Shown here: piece after piece, positions 16,271-25,275 of the stretch
Position numbering within the stretch: the first letter of the stretch is position 1
How the letters are laid out: every line of letters begins with the position of its first letter
Assembly (NCBI RefSeq): GCF_025420585.1
Contig: NZ_JAOEGB010000024.1
Coordinates: 62,001 to 126,000, forward strand
Length of the DNA: 64,000 nucleotides
Origin: Planotetraspora sp. A-T 1434
GTDB lineage: Bacteria > Actinomycetota > Actinomycetes > Streptosporangiales > Streptosporangiaceae
Direction of reading: 5' to 3'
Translations under genes and position numbers: made by a program
The notes under the pieces: model-generated
What the model saw: only the letters and a program-made list of their open reading frames with translations
Databases searched by the model: none
What the model was told of the DNA's origin: nothing

Positions 16271-16891
16271 GGGCCAACTCCAGGATTCGGGGGAGCCGGT
16301 GGCGGAGCCGTACGAACTCGGGGAGGGCCGATCCATCTCCACCGGCAGGTCGATGACGGAAGGCCCGTTCGCGGAGCACGATCACCCGGTCGCCGCGGCG
16401 GGGGGCGCCTGCGGGCCCTTGTCAACGGCGACGCCCGCGGGGCCAGGCACCGGGCAAAGCCAAGAAAGCGGGCGAAGCCGGTAAAACATGTGAAGCCGCC
16501 TAGCGCGGCGGCATCGCCGTGCCGGCCAGCACCGGCGCCGCCGGTCAAGCGGCCGAAGCGGGCCAAGCGGCCGAAGCGGGTCAAGCGGGTGAGCCTGCGC
16601 TCCCGCATGGCGTGCTCCTGTCGTGGTCGATCAGCCGGCGGACTTCAGAGACGACTCCAAAGACGACATCAAGGACGACTTCAAGGACGACAGAGCGCGC
16701 TGGACATCCGGCACAGGTCGATGTGATCACGGGAGGTGAGGAGCGCGCTACGGACCACGAGGACGACCGTAGCCGACCGCCGCACTGCTTTCAAGTTTCC
16801 CTACAGGTAAACCATAGAATGCGCCTGATTAGGGGGAACGCGGATGGGATAGGACTGAGGAGGACGACGCGCATGCCGGGGGGAGATACAC
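16271..16891. other. Low-complexity intergenic stretch
   Basis: No convincing gene. It contains repeated GGCCGAAGCGGGCCAAGC-type words (16540-16590) and a run of GACGAC-rich repeats (16640-16695). ORFs on both strands are repetitive Arg/Pro or Thr/Ser runs. Confidence 0.5.
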
Positions 16892-17782
16892 ATGCGGTCC
16901 ACCTCGTCATCGGTGAGGCCAGTGGGTGAGACGGCGGTCAAGGCCGCGGGTAAGCCTGTGGGTAAGCCGGCCGCCAGACCCGCACCGGAGCCGGCACTCC
17001 AGTCGGCATTCCGGTCAGCCGTGCGATCAACTGAACGATCAAGGGGGCGATCAACCGGGACACCCGCGGTGAGGTCCGCCGTCAGCAGAGCGGCCGTCGC
17101 CGTGTACGTGTGCCTCACGGCCCAGGCCGTCTCGATGGGCGCGCTGGCGGTGTTCGAGGAGGTCCGAGGCCGGCGGCTGGCTCACCAGATCGCGGCGTTC
17201 GGCGGGGATCCGCACGCGCCGGGCGCGCGCCAGGTGGTCGGCGCGGTGACGGTGTTCGCGATCGTGATGATGGCGGTGGCCGCGACGACCGCCGCCGCCG
17301 CGGTGGCCTACGTGGTCTGGTCCCGGCGCCTTCGGCAGGCTCCCCATGGCCAATACAGCGGGTCGGGGCTCGGGCTGGCCGCGGCGTGGCTCGTGCCGGG
17401 GGTCAACCTGGTGGTGCCGCCACTTCTGGTGGACCGGGCGTGGCGGGAGCTGGCCGGCGAACGCCCGGCGCGGGACGCCCGGAGCCGGGCGCGCTGGCTG
17501 GTGCTCCTCACGTGCTGGTGGTTGAGCTGGCTGGTGGCGCTGTTCCTGGTGTTCGTACGGCCGGCGCACTCGGGGAGGGACCTGACGGGCGTCGGCCTGA
17601 CCGACCTGGCGGCCACGGTCGTCGCCGCGATCCTTTGCGCGGCCACGGTCCGGGAGCTGACCGCCCTGAGCGAGGCCCCTCACCGGCAGGCCCCTCACCG
17701 GCCGGTCGTCGGGCCGGAGCTGCCCGAGCTGGCGTGCCAGAGTCGCCGGTGGTCGTCGCGCGGAGGGCCGATGTCGGAGTAG
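16892..17782 (+). CDS. DUF4328 membrane protein
   Basis: 296 aa. The N-terminal 65 residues are an Ala/Pro/Arg-rich cytoplasmic-type extension with short repeats. The rest is a DUF4328-type membrane domain with about four hydrophobic helices (near 68-85, 110-135, 205-225, 235-250), and carries the family's LVPGVNLVVPPLLVDRAWRELAG segment between helices. The 3' end overlaps the convergent dnaE2 gene by 88 bp. The function of DUF4328 proteins is unknown. Confidence 0.7.
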   Translation: MRSTSSSVRPVGETAVKAAGKPVGKPAARPAPEPALQSAFRSAVRSTERSRGRSTGTPAVRSAVSRAAVAVYVCLTAQAVSMGALAVFEEVRGRRLAHQIAAFGGDPHAPGARQVVGAVTVFAIVMMAVAATTAAAAVAYVVWSRRLRQAPHGQYSGSGLGLAAAWLVPGVNLVVPPLLVDRAWRELAGERPARDARSRARWLVLLTCWWLSWLVALFLVFVRPAHSGRDLTGVGLTDLAATVVAAILCAATVRELTALSEAPHRQAPHRPVVGPELPELACQSRRWSSRGGPMSE

Positions 17783-20700
17783 GGCGACAGCTGGAAGCCG
17801 TTGCCGTACTGGATGGGACGCCCGCCCACGCCCGCCCCGGGGACGGGCACTTCGTCAAGGATGGCGCGGACGGCGTCGATGCCCCCGCCGGGGGCGCGCC
17901 ACACCCGGTCGAGATCGACCAGGTTCCAGCAGTGGACGGCGCGTAGTGAGATGGCCCTCCCGCCGGTCCGCCTGACCACTCCCCTGGCGACCAGCAGCCA
18001 TGATCCGAAGACGGTCGCCGCGGTGTGCGCCTGGACCGACTCGAAGAACGTGAGGTCGATCGGGCCGGTGGAGTCGTCGAGGGTGGCGAAGATGACCCGC
18101 TGGCCCGAGCGTACGGCGGGCGTCTGGGTGGCGACCTTGACCCCGGCGACCAGGATCTCCGCGCCGTTCCGCTGCTTGAGCAGGTCCTTCGAGCGGATCA
18201 CGCCGATCGCGTCGAGCAGGTCGTCGTGGAAGTGGACCACGTGGCGGCTGACGTCCATGCCGAGGATCGAGAGCTCGGCCTCGACCGCCTCGGCCTCGGT
18301 CATCTCGGGCAGCTCCCCCGGCGTGACGCTCTCGGTGAATCCCATGGGGAGCTGCACGGCCGCCTCCGAGCTCCCGACCACACCAGAGGCGCGGTCGAGC
18401 GCGCCGACCTGAGCGATCAGGTCGCGCCTCGTCAGCTTCCCCGGCCGCCACCGCGGCTCGCCGGGGCGCAGGCCGTACACCGCGTCGAGCCCGCCGACCT
18501 CCACGATGCGCTCGGCGACCGGGCGCGACGGGCGGGCCCGGTCCCAGAAGTCGGCCATCGAGGTGTACGGCTGGCCGGCGACCATCCGGCTCACCTCGGC
18601 CTGGCTCACCCCCCTGACGGCCGAGAACGGCACGCGCAGGCCGTACCCGCGCCCCATCTCCTCGATCCTGAGCCCGCCGGGCGGGCTCTGCCCGGCGGCG
18701 GGGGCGGCGGCAGCGGCCGGGCCCGTCCTCTCGACGAGCCAGTCCGTCCCGGACCGGTTGACGTCGAGCGGGAGGATGTCGACGCCGCACTGGCGGGCCT
18801 CGTCGAGGATCACGCGGTTGGGGTACATGCCGGGCTCGTGGGTGAGCACGCCGGCGAAGAACGCGGCGGCGTGGTGCCGCTTGAGCCAGGCCGACTGGTA
18901 GGTGGGCAGCGCGAACGCCGCCGCGTGGGCCTTGCAGAACCCGAACCCGCCGAACGCGTCGAGCACCTTCCACGCGTTCTCGACCGTGGCCCCGGCGAAG
19001 CCGTTCCGCCTGGCGAGCGGCACGAACCAGGACCTGACGATCTCCCTGCCCTCGGGGGTGCCGAGGGTGCGGCGGGCCTTCTCGGCGTCCGAGAGCCCGC
19101 ATTCGGTCATGACATCGATGATCTTCAGGACCTGCTCGTGGAAGACGACCACGCCGTAGGTCTCCCTGAGCGCGTCCCGCAGCTTCTCGTGCGGGTAGCG
19201 CGGCTCGCGGAAGCCGTGCCTGGCCTCCAGGTACGGCGTGACCATGTCGGAGTTGACCGGGCCCGGCCGGAAGAGCGAGATGTCCACGATCAGGTCGTGC
19301 ATCGTGCGGGGTTCGAGCTTGGCGACCAGCTCCCGCTGGCCGGGCGACTCGATCTGGAAGCACCCGAGCGTACGGCTGGCGCGGATCAGGTCGTAGGTGG
19401 CCTCGTCGTCGTGGGGGACGGCGTCCAGGTCGATCTTCTCGTGGTCGACGCGCTCGATCTCCTTGATGGAGTAGGCCAGCGCCGACTGCATGCGCACGCC
19501 GAGCACGTCGAGCTTGAGCAGGCCCGCCTCCTCGACGTCGTCCTTGTCGAACTGCGACATCGGGAAGTCCAGCAGGCTGCGCTCCACCGGCGTGCGGTCG
19601 CGGAGCGTGGAGTTGCCGATCAGGACGCCGCACGGGTGGAGGGCGATGTGCCGGGGCAGCCCGTCGAGCCGCTCCGCGAGCCGGAACACCGTCTGCAGCG
19701 ACCGGTCGTTCAGCCCGCTGTCGCGCAGCTCGGGCAGGTCGGACAGCGCGGCCCTGATCTGCTTGGCCCGGACGTGCGGGAACGCCTTGGCGATGACGTC
19801 GATCTCATGCGGCGGCAGGCCCATGGCCGCCCCCACGTCGCGGAGCGCGCTGCGGGCCCGGTAGGTCTCCATCATGGAGACGCAGGCGACCCGGGCCTCG
19901 CCGTACCGGCCGAGGATGGCGCGGTAGCAGTCGAGGCGGCGGGCCGACTCCACGTCGACGTCGATGTCGGGCAGGCCCCGGCGGCCCTCGGACAGGAAGC
20001 GCTCCATCAGCAGGCCGTGTTCGAGCGGGTTCACCTCGCCGACGCCGATGAGGTAGTTGACCAGGCTGCCCGCTCCGGACCCGCGGATGGCGCAGCGGAC
20101 GCCCATCGAGCGGATCATGTCGGTGATGCCGGCGACGGCGATGAAATACCCGGACAGCCGCTTGTTCTCGATGACGCGCAGCTCGTCGGCGAGGCGCCGC
20201 CTGGCGTCGTCTGACCGGGCCATGCCGCGATCGATCAGCCCGTCCTCGCACCGGTGCCGCAGCAGCGGGACCGGGTCCTCGCCTATCTCGGGGAGGTGGA
20301 GTTTCGGCCGCTCGGGGTCCAGGAGCGGGACGATCTCGACGGGGTCGAGCACGCAGTCGTCCGCGACGCGGCGCGTCTCCGCGAGCAGCCGCCCGGCCCG
20401 GTCGGGGTCGCCGCCGCAGATGCGGGCGGCCACCAGCGCCATCTCGCGGCCGTCCTTGAGGTAGGCGTGGGCGGTGGGCTGCTCGATGTGCCGGGCGTGG
20501 AGGGGCACGAGCTTGCGCGCCGCGTCGAGCACGTTGCCGATCTGGTGGTCGGCGGCGTCGAGGTAGCGGACCGCGTTGGTCAGCACGGCGGGCACGCCCA
20601 GGGAGTCGGCCAGGGCAAGCATGCGGGTGGCGTTGTTCGTGTCGCGGTAGCCGTAGTGGTCGACGAGCTCGACGACCAGGTCGGGCACCACGGAGCGCCA

Positions 20701-21174
20701 GGCGGTCAGCAGGGCGCGCGCCTGGTCGTCCCGCCGCTCGGCGATCGCCCGGCCGACGCCCGAGCGCGGCCCGAGCATGACCACCAGCCCGCCGGGCCCG
20801 GAGGCGTGCTCGGCGACCATCCCGGGAGTCACGTACGGCTCGCCGCGCTCGCCGGCGTGGTGGGCGGCGGTGACGAGGCGGCACAGGGCGGCCCAGCCGT
20901 CGGAGCGGGCGAGCACGACGATCCGCGTTTCGTCCCCCTGGAGCGCGAGGTCCACGCCGACGATGGGGGCGATGCCCTCGTCGTGGCAGGCCTGGACGTG
21001 CTTGATCGCTCCGTAGAGGCCGTCGCGGTCGGTCAGCGCGAGCCGGTCCATGCCGTGCTCGGCCGCCCGCCGGACGAGCACGCCGGGAAACGCCGTCCCG
21101 TACCGGAGCGAGTACGCGGAGGCCGTGTGGAGGTGGGCGAACGCGGCCATGGACTCGGCCATGAACGGGGTCAT
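17695..21174 (-). CDS. dnaE2: Error-prone DNA polymerase III alpha (DnaE2-like)
   Basis: 1159 aa, C-family polymerase. It has an N-terminal PHP domain (HLHTASAYSLRYGTAFPGVL, LALTDRDGLYGAIKHVQ), the palm with RGSGAGSLVNYLIGVGEVNP and the catalytic LPDIDVDVES, the finger segment with FQIESPGQRELV and FRPGPVNSDM, and the C-terminal HhH and OB-fold regions ending FQLSPYSDIGPP, typical of actinobacterial DnaE2-type mutasome polymerases. The ATG at 21174 is preferred to the longer frame to 21423, which overlaps DUF6504. It follows DUF6504 by 14 bp, and two LexA boxes precede that pair, so it should be SOS-induced for translesion synthesis. No imuA or imuB lies beside it. Confidence 0.88.
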   Translation of the reverse strand: MTPFMAESMAAFAHLHTASAYSLRYGTAFPGVLVRRAAEHGMDRLALTDRDGLYGAIKHVQACHDEGIAPIVGVDLALQGDETRIVVLARSDGWAALCRLVTAAHHAGERGEPYVTPGMVAEHASGPGGLVVMLGPRSGVGRAIAERRDDQARALLTAWRSVVPDLVVELVDHYGYRDTNNATRMLALADSLGVPAVLTNAVRYLDAADHQIGNVLDAARKLVPLHARHIEQPTAHAYLKDGREMALVAARICGGDPDRAGRLLAETRRVADDCVLDPVEIVPLLDPERPKLHLPEIGEDPVPLLRHRCEDGLIDRGMARSDDARRRLADELRVIENKRLSGYFIAVAGITDMIRSMGVRCAIRGSGAGSLVNYLIGVGEVNPLEHGLLMERFLSEGRRGLPDIDVDVESARRLDCYRAILGRYGEARVACVSMMETYRARSALRDVGAAMGLPPHEIDVIAKAFPHVRAKQIRAALSDLPELRDSGLNDRSLQTVFRLAERLDGLPRHIALHPCGVLIGNSTLRDRTPVERSLLDFPMSQFDKDDVEEAGLLKLDVLGVRMQSALAYSIKEIERVDHEKIDLDAVPHDDEATYDLIRASRTLGCFQIESPGQRELVAKLEPRTMHDLIVDISLFRPGPVNSDMVTPYLEARHGFREPRYPHEKLRDALRETYGVVVFHEQVLKIIDVMTECGLSDAEKARRTLGTPEGREIVRSWFVPLARRNGFAGATVENAWKVLDAFGGFGFCKAHAAAFALPTYQSAWLKRHHAAAFFAGVLTHEPGMYPNRVILDEARQCGVDILPLDVNRSGTDWLVERTGPAAAAAPAAGQSPPGGLRIEEMGRGYGLRVPFSAVRGVSQAEVSRMVAGQPYTSMADFWDRARPSRPVAERIVEVGGLDAVYGLRPGEPRWRPGKLTRRDLIAQVGALDRASGVVGSSEAAVQLPMGFTESVTPGELPEMTEAEAVEAELSILGMDVSRHVVHFHDDLLDAIGVIRSKDLLKQRNGAEILVAGVKVATQTPAVRSGQRVIFATLDDSTGPIDLTFFESVQAHTAATVFGSWLLVARGVVRRTGGRAISLRAVHCWNLVDLDRVWRAPGGGIDAVRAILDEVPVPGAGVGGRPIQYGNGFQLSPYSDIGPPRDDHRRLWHASSGSSGPTTGR

Positions 21175-21188
21175 CGGCCCAGTGCCCC

Positions 21189-21455
21189 TCAATCCCAGGC
21201 CCTCAGCAGGAGCCAGCCATCGCCGGCGGTGTCGAAGCGCACCTCGTAGGTGCCGATCTCCTTGCCCGTGGCGGCCTCGACCCGCCAGAAGCGCCGCTCT
21301 CCCGGGTCGGCGTCGGTGGTCTTCCACCACTCGCGGGCGACCACCCAGTGGTCCTGGATCTCGCGAACGGTGTAGAGCCGGTCCCGCCAGACGAACTGAG
21401 CAGGCTGACCGTCCCGGACCCACACCTCGATCGGATCACCGTAAAGTCTGCTCAA
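21189..21455 (-). CDS. DUF6504 family protein
   Basis: 88 aa, Trp-rich beta protein (MSRLYGDPIEVWVRDGQPAQ ... DHWVVAREWW ... RFWRVEA ... GWLLLRAWD). DUF6504 proteins are commonly found between a Y-family polymerase (ImuB-like) and a DnaE2-type polymerase in actinobacteria; here only the polymerase partner is present. The start is a TTG at 21453-21455 with GGGAG about 8 nt upstream. It forms a two-gene unit with dnaE2. A mutasome accessory role is inferred from context only. Confidence 0.75.
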   Translation of the reverse strand: MSRLYGDPIEVWVRDGQPAQFVWRDRLYTVREIQDHWVVAREWWKTTDADPGERRFWRVEAATGKEIGTYEVRFDTAGDGWLLLRAWD

Positions 21456-21528
21456 GACGTCTTCTCCCTGTGGCTGCGTGGCACCCGGGGGAAGACGGGC
21501 GAATCAATCGGGCAGAATTGCCGCTACT

Positions 21529-21566
21529 TCGAACATACGTTCCCAGAAGATCGAACGCAAGTTCAC
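21529..21566. promoter_or_regulatory. Two LexA (SOS) boxes
   Basis: GAACATACGTTC (21531-21542, preceded by TC) and GAACGCAAGTTC (21553-21564, preceded by TC) both fit the actinobacterial/Bacillus-type LexA consensus tcGAAC-N4-GTTCga. They are 22 bp centre to centre and 75-110 bp upstream of DUF6504-dnaE2. The second runs into the 3' end of the neighbouring gntR gene. Confidence 0.75.
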
Positions 21567-22300
21567 TCGGCCGCGCGGCGGACGAGGGAGTTGGCCGAGG
21601 TGGAGTTCCGGATGCTGAAGGTGACGCTGCCGGCGCGGTAGCGGTCGTCGGAGCACTCGACCGGGCGGCCCTCCTGGGTGGTCGTGGTGCGCCGCTGGCG
21701 GAGCAGAGGGCTGCCACGGCGGACTCCGAGCAGGCGCGCCTCCTCGGCGCCCGCCGCGACGGCGTCGATCAGGTGCTCGCCGTACGCGAAGACCAGGCCG
21801 ACCGACTCGTAGAGCTCCTGCGTGACGGACTCGCACGACGGGTCGAGCTTCTCCACGGCCGGCGCGATCCAGCCGGCGTAGACGGTCCGCTCGATCAGCA
21901 CGGGCTCGCCGTCGAGCCGCCGGAGCCGCAGCACGGACAGGACCTCGTCGCCGGGGGCGACGGCCAGCCGTACGGCCTCGGAGGAGGTGGCGGGACGGCG
22001 CTGGGAGGCGAGCACGACGCCGCTCGCCCGGTAGCCCATGGAGCGCGCCCACTGGGCGAAGCTGTGCAGCTCGGCGAAGCTCTGGCTACGCTCGCTGCCG
22101 AGCACGATGCGCCGGGCGCCCTGCCGGGACCCGACGAGCCCCTCGGCGACGAGCACGGCCACGGCCTGGCGGACCGTGCCCCTGGCGGCCGAGAACCGCG
22201 CGGCCAGCTCAGCCTCCGACGGGAGTTGGGCGCCGATCGGATAGTCCCCGCGGATGATGGCGTCCCGCAGGTCTCCCGCGATCTGTTCATAACGCGCCAT
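21563..22300 (-). CDS. HutC-family GntR regulator (UTRA domain)
   Basis: 245 aa. Winged HTH at 1-70 (MARYEQIAGDLRDAIIRGDY ... LPSEAELAARFSAARGTVRQAV) and a UTRA ligand domain from 80 to 240 (RRLDGEPVLIERTVY; ECSDDRYRAGSVTFSI). It is divergent from the ABC importer-HAD operon starting at 22413, with a CTTGT-N4-ACAAG inverted repeat between them, so it most likely controls that operon in response to the imported compound. HutC-type regulators sense amino acids, sugars, phosphonates or their phosphates; which one is not visible here. Confidence 0.85.
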   Translation of the reverse strand: MARYEQIAGDLRDAIIRGDYPIGAQLPSEAELAARFSAARGTVRQAVAVLVAEGLVGSRQGARRIVLGSERSQSFAELHSFAQWARSMGYRASGVVLASQRRPATSSEAVRLAVAPGDEVLSVLRLRRLDGEPVLIERTVYAGWIAPAVEKLDPSCESVTQELYESVGLVFAYGEHLIDAVAAGAEEARLLGVRRGSPLLRQRRTTTTQEGRPVECSDDRYRAGSVTFSIRNSTSANSLVRRAAE

Positions 22301-22357
22301 CGCCGCGGTCCCTTCTGTTCACTTGACCGACATCGATATGGGACTTACTTGGTCTGG

Positions 22358-22371
22358 CTTGTTTGTACAAG
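22358..22371. promoter_or_regulatory. Candidate HutC-type operator
   Basis: CTTGTTTGTACAAG: inverted repeat CTTGT-N4-ACAAG, containing the 8-bp palindrome TTGTACAA at 22363-22370. It is in the divergent promoter region between the HutC regulator and the ABC importer. Confidence 0.5.
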
Positions 22372-22412
22372 TTCGCTTAGGTTCGATCCACATATCTCAG
22401 TGGGAGGCACCG

Positions 22413-23567
22413 TTGTCCACACGTACCGCCGGCCTGTTGGCCGCCCTCACCATAACGACCTCCATGATCGCCGCGTGCGGCGCCGCCCCCAAGCCCGGAA
22501 CCGGCGCCTCCGGCTCCGACGGCGGCTCCAAGGCGGCGACGGCGACCTCCGCGCAGGACCTCGGCGGGCTGGACAAGCTGGTCGAGGCGGCCAAGAAGGA
22601 GGGCGCGCTCAACGTCATCGCCCTCCCGCCGGACTGGGCCAACTACGGCGAGATCATCAAGGCGTTCACCGCCAAGTACGGGATCAAGGTCAACAGCGAC
22701 AACCCCGACGGCTCCAGCTCGGACGAGATCAACGCGGTCAAGACCCTGAAGGGCCAGGGCCGCGCCCCCGACGTGCTCGACCTCGGCAGCGCCTTCGCGC
22801 TGAGCGGCGCCCAGGAGGGCCTGTTCGCCCCCTACAAGGTGCAGAGCTGGGACAAGATCCCCGACGGCCAGAAGGATGCCGGCGGGGCGTGGTTCTACGA
22901 CTACGGCGGCTACATCTCGATCGGCTGTGACGCCAAGCGGGTCAAGGTCTGCCCGGAGACGTTTGCCGACCTGCTGAAGCCCGACTACAAGGGCAAGGTC
23001 GCCCTGAACGGCGACCCGACCAAGGCCGGAGCCGCCTTCGCGGGCGTCTACGCGGCGTCGCTGGCCAACCAGGGCTCGTTCGACGACATCCAGCCCGGCA
23101 TCGAGTTCTTCAAGAAGATGAAGCAGGCCGGCAACTTCAGCCCCGTCGAGGCCACCCCGGCCACGGTCGAGAAGGGCGAGACGCCGATCACCATCGACTG
23201 GGACTACCTTCAGGCCAGCTACGCCAAGGAGTTCTCCGGCAAGGGCATCGACTGGAAGGTCGCCATCCCGACCGACGCCAAGTACGCCAACTTCTACTCT
23301 CAGGCGATCAACAAGTCGGCTCCCCACCCGGCCGCCGCGCGCCTGTGGGAGGAGTTCCTCTACAGCCCCGAGGGCCAGAACCTGTGGCTGAAGGGCTACG
23401 CCCGCCCGGTCCTCCTGCCCGCCATGCAGACCGACGGCAGCGCCGACGCCGCGCTGGTGGCCCAGCTTCCCAAGGTGGACGGCACCCCGGCGTTCCCCAC
23501 CCCCGCCCAGGTCGACAAGGCCAAGGAGACCCTGGCCGGCGGCTGGGGCGCGGCGGTCTCGGGCTGA
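22413..23567 (+). CDS. ABC importer substrate-binding lipoprotein
   Basis: 384 aa, with signal peptide and lipobox (LLAALTITTSMIAACGAA; Cys near residue 22), so it is a membrane-anchored lipoprotein. The mature part is a type-2 binding protein of the PotD/AfuA/2-aminoethylphosphonate-binding group (VEAAKKEGALNVIALPPDWANYG ... GKVALNGDPTKAGAAFAG ... FYSQAINKSAPHPAAARLWEEFL). The TTG at 22413 is used because GGGAGG stands 6 nt upstream and it directly precedes the signal peptide. It leads an operon with two permeases, an ATPase and a HAD phosphatase. The ligand is not decidable from sequence. Confidence 0.88.
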   Translation: MSTRTAGLLAALTITTSMIAACGAAPKPGTGASGSDGGSKAATATSAQDLGGLDKLVEAAKKEGALNVIALPPDWANYGEIIKAFTAKYGIKVNSDNPDGSSSDEINAVKTLKGQGRAPDVLDLGSAFALSGAQEGLFAPYKVQSWDKIPDGQKDAGGAWFYDYGGYISIGCDAKRVKVCPETFADLLKPDYKGKVALNGDPTKAGAAFAGVYAASLANQGSFDDIQPGIEFFKKMKQAGNFSPVEATPATVEKGETPITIDWDYLQASYAKEFSGKGIDWKVAIPTDAKYANFYSQAINKSAPHPAAARLWEEFLYSPEGQNLWLKGYARPVLLPAMQTDGSADAALVAQLPKVDGTPAFPTPAQVDKAKETLAGGWGAAVSG

Positions 23568-23572
23568 CGTCC

Positions 23573-24418
23573 GTGGCCAACGCACCCCTGTCGAAGAACA
23601 GGTCGAAGAGCTGGCTCGCGGCCGTCCCGCTGCTGGCCTTCGTCGCTCTCGTGTTCGGCGTCCCGCTCGTGGTCATCCTCGGCGGGACGTTCACCCGGGG
23701 CGGCGCGGTCAGCACGGCCAACGTCACCGAGTCGGTGCAGGGCGCCTACCTCACCGCGCTGCTCGGGAGCGTGAAGCTCTCGGCGCTGGTCGCGGTGGTC
23801 GGCGCGGTGCTCGGCACGTTCCTCGCGCAGGCCGTGGTGACCTCCCGGTTCCGGGCGCTGCGCGAGGCGGTCCTGACGGCCTCGGGCGTGCTGTCCAACT
23901 TCGGCGGCGTGCCCCTGGCCTTCGCCTGGATCGCCACGCTGGGCAACTCCGGTGTGATCACCACGTCCCTCGGGTTCGACGCCCGGGGGTGGAGCCTGTA
24001 CAACTTCTGGGGCCTCGCCCTCGTCTACCTGTACTTCTCCATCCCGCTGATGGTCCTCGTGGTCGTGCCGGCGCTAGACGGCCTGCGCCCGCAGTGGCGG
24101 GAGGCCGCCCAGAACAACGGCGCTAGCGCCTGGCAGTTCTGGCGGTACGTCGGGATCCCGGTCCTCACGCCGACACTGCTCGGCGGGGTCGTGCTGCTGT
24201 TCGGCGGCTCCTTCGCGGCCTACGCGACGGCGCAGGCGATGGTCGGCTCGGCCGTCCCGCTGGTCACCCTGCAGATCGCCAACGCGCTGTCCGGCAACGT
24301 CCTCATCGGCCACGAGAACGTCGCGCTGGCCCTCAGCCTCGACATGATCGTGGTCGCGGGCCTGGTCATGGCGGTCTACCTCCCGCTGCAGCGAAGGAGC
24401 GCCCGATGGCTGCGCTGA
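23573..24418 (+). CDS. ABC importer permease 1
   Basis: 281 aa, six predicted membrane helices, with the BPD_transp_1 coupling loop EAAQNNGASAWQFWRYVGIPVL (the EAA motif). It starts at a GTG 5 bp after the binding-protein stop and overlaps the next permease by 13 bp. It forms the inner-membrane channel together with permease 2. The closest recognisable type is the PotB/2-aminoethylphosphonate permease group. Confidence 0.88.
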   Translation: MANAPLSKNRSKSWLAAVPLLAFVALVFGVPLVVILGGTFTRGGAVSTANVTESVQGAYLTALLGSVKLSALVAVVGAVLGTFLAQAVVTSRFRALREAVLTASGVLSNFGGVPLAFAWIATLGNSGVITTSLGFDARGWSLYNFWGLALVYLYFSIPLMVLVVVPALDGLRPQWREAAQNNGASAWQFWRYVGIPVLTPTLLGGVVLLFGGSFAAYATAQAMVGSAVPLVTLQIANALSGNVLIGHENVALALSLDMIVVAGLVMAVYLPLQRRSARWLR

Positions 24419-25275
24419 GTCCGCAGACCCTCCCGGCGGCCACGAAGGCGACACCCGCGCCCGGCCGTCCGCACCGGATCAGGGTCTGGCGCGGCGCGAT
24501 CCTGCTGGTCGCCGCGGTCTACTTCCTCGTCCCGCTCATCGCCTCGTTCGCGTTCACGGTCAAGACGCCCGGCAAGGGCGTCACACTGGACGCCTACGGG
24601 CAGATCTTCTCGGCGGAGGGCTTCGGGCGCGCGCTCCTGCTCTCGCTCGGCCTCGGAGTCGCCACGATCGCGGTGGTCCTGCTCCTCACGCTGCCCGCGA
24701 TGCTGGCCGTACGGCTCAGCGTGCCGAGGCTGCGGCCGATCCTGGAGGTCGTGTGCACGCTCCCCCTGGTCGTGCCCCCGATCACGTTCGTCGCCGGGAT
24801 CAGCAAGGTCCTCCAGTGGGGCCCCGACTACCTGGCTAGCACGCCGTTCTACCAGACGATCATCTCCATCCAGAACCCCGACTTCCCGGTCGTGCTGGTG
24901 CTCACGTATGTGGTCCTGGCGCTGCCGTTCGTCTACCGGGCGCTGGACGCCGGGCTGAGCGCCATCGACGCGCGCACACTCGTCGAGGCCGCCAGGAACC
25001 TCGGGGCCTCGTGGCCGCACCTGCTGCTCCGGGTGATCGTGCCCAACCTGAGGGCGGCGCTGGCCAACGCGTCGTTCCTCACGCTGGCGCTCGTGCTCGG
25101 AGAGTTCACGATCGCCCGGCTGCTCAGCTTCCAGACCTTCCCCGTCTGGATCTACACGATCTCCGGCTCGCAGGCCCAGGTGTCGGTGGCCGTCTCGGTG
25201 TTCAGCCTGCTGATCACCTGGCTGCTGCTGCTCGCCCTGTCCTCCGCCGGAGCAAGGCAAAGGAGTGGTAAATGA
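24406..25275 (+). CDS. ABC importer permease 2
   Basis: 289 aa with six predicted helices and an EAA coupling loop (VEAARNLGASWPHLLLRVIVP near residue 190). It overlaps permease 1 by 13 bp and the ATPase by 4 bp (ATGA), indicating coupled translation. It is the second half of the heterodimeric channel. Confidence 0.88.
   Translation: MAALSPQTLPAATKATPAPGRPHRIRVWRGAILLVAAVYFLVPLIASFAFTVKTPGKGVTLDAYGQIFSAEGFGRALLLSLGLGVATIAVVLLLTLPAMLAVRLSVPRLRPILEVVCTLPLVVPPITFVAGISKVLQWGPDYLASTPFYQTIISIQNPDFPVVLVLTYVVLALPFVYRALDAGLSAIDARTLVEAARNLGASWPHLLLRVIVPNLRAALANASFLTLALVLGEFTIARLLSFQTFPVWIYTISGSQAQVSVAVSVFSLLITWLLLLALSSAGARQRSGK

Noticed and set aside
16267-16608. 113-aa minus-strand ORF overlapping the binding-protein start by 4 bp
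   Set aside because: Arg/Pro low-complexity repeats only; the overlap looks like coincidence in GC-rich repeat DNA.
17695-17782. Truncation of dnaE2 or DUF4328 because of their 88-bp overlap
   Set aside because: Both C-termini look like normal family ends; a convergent 3' overlap is acceptable.
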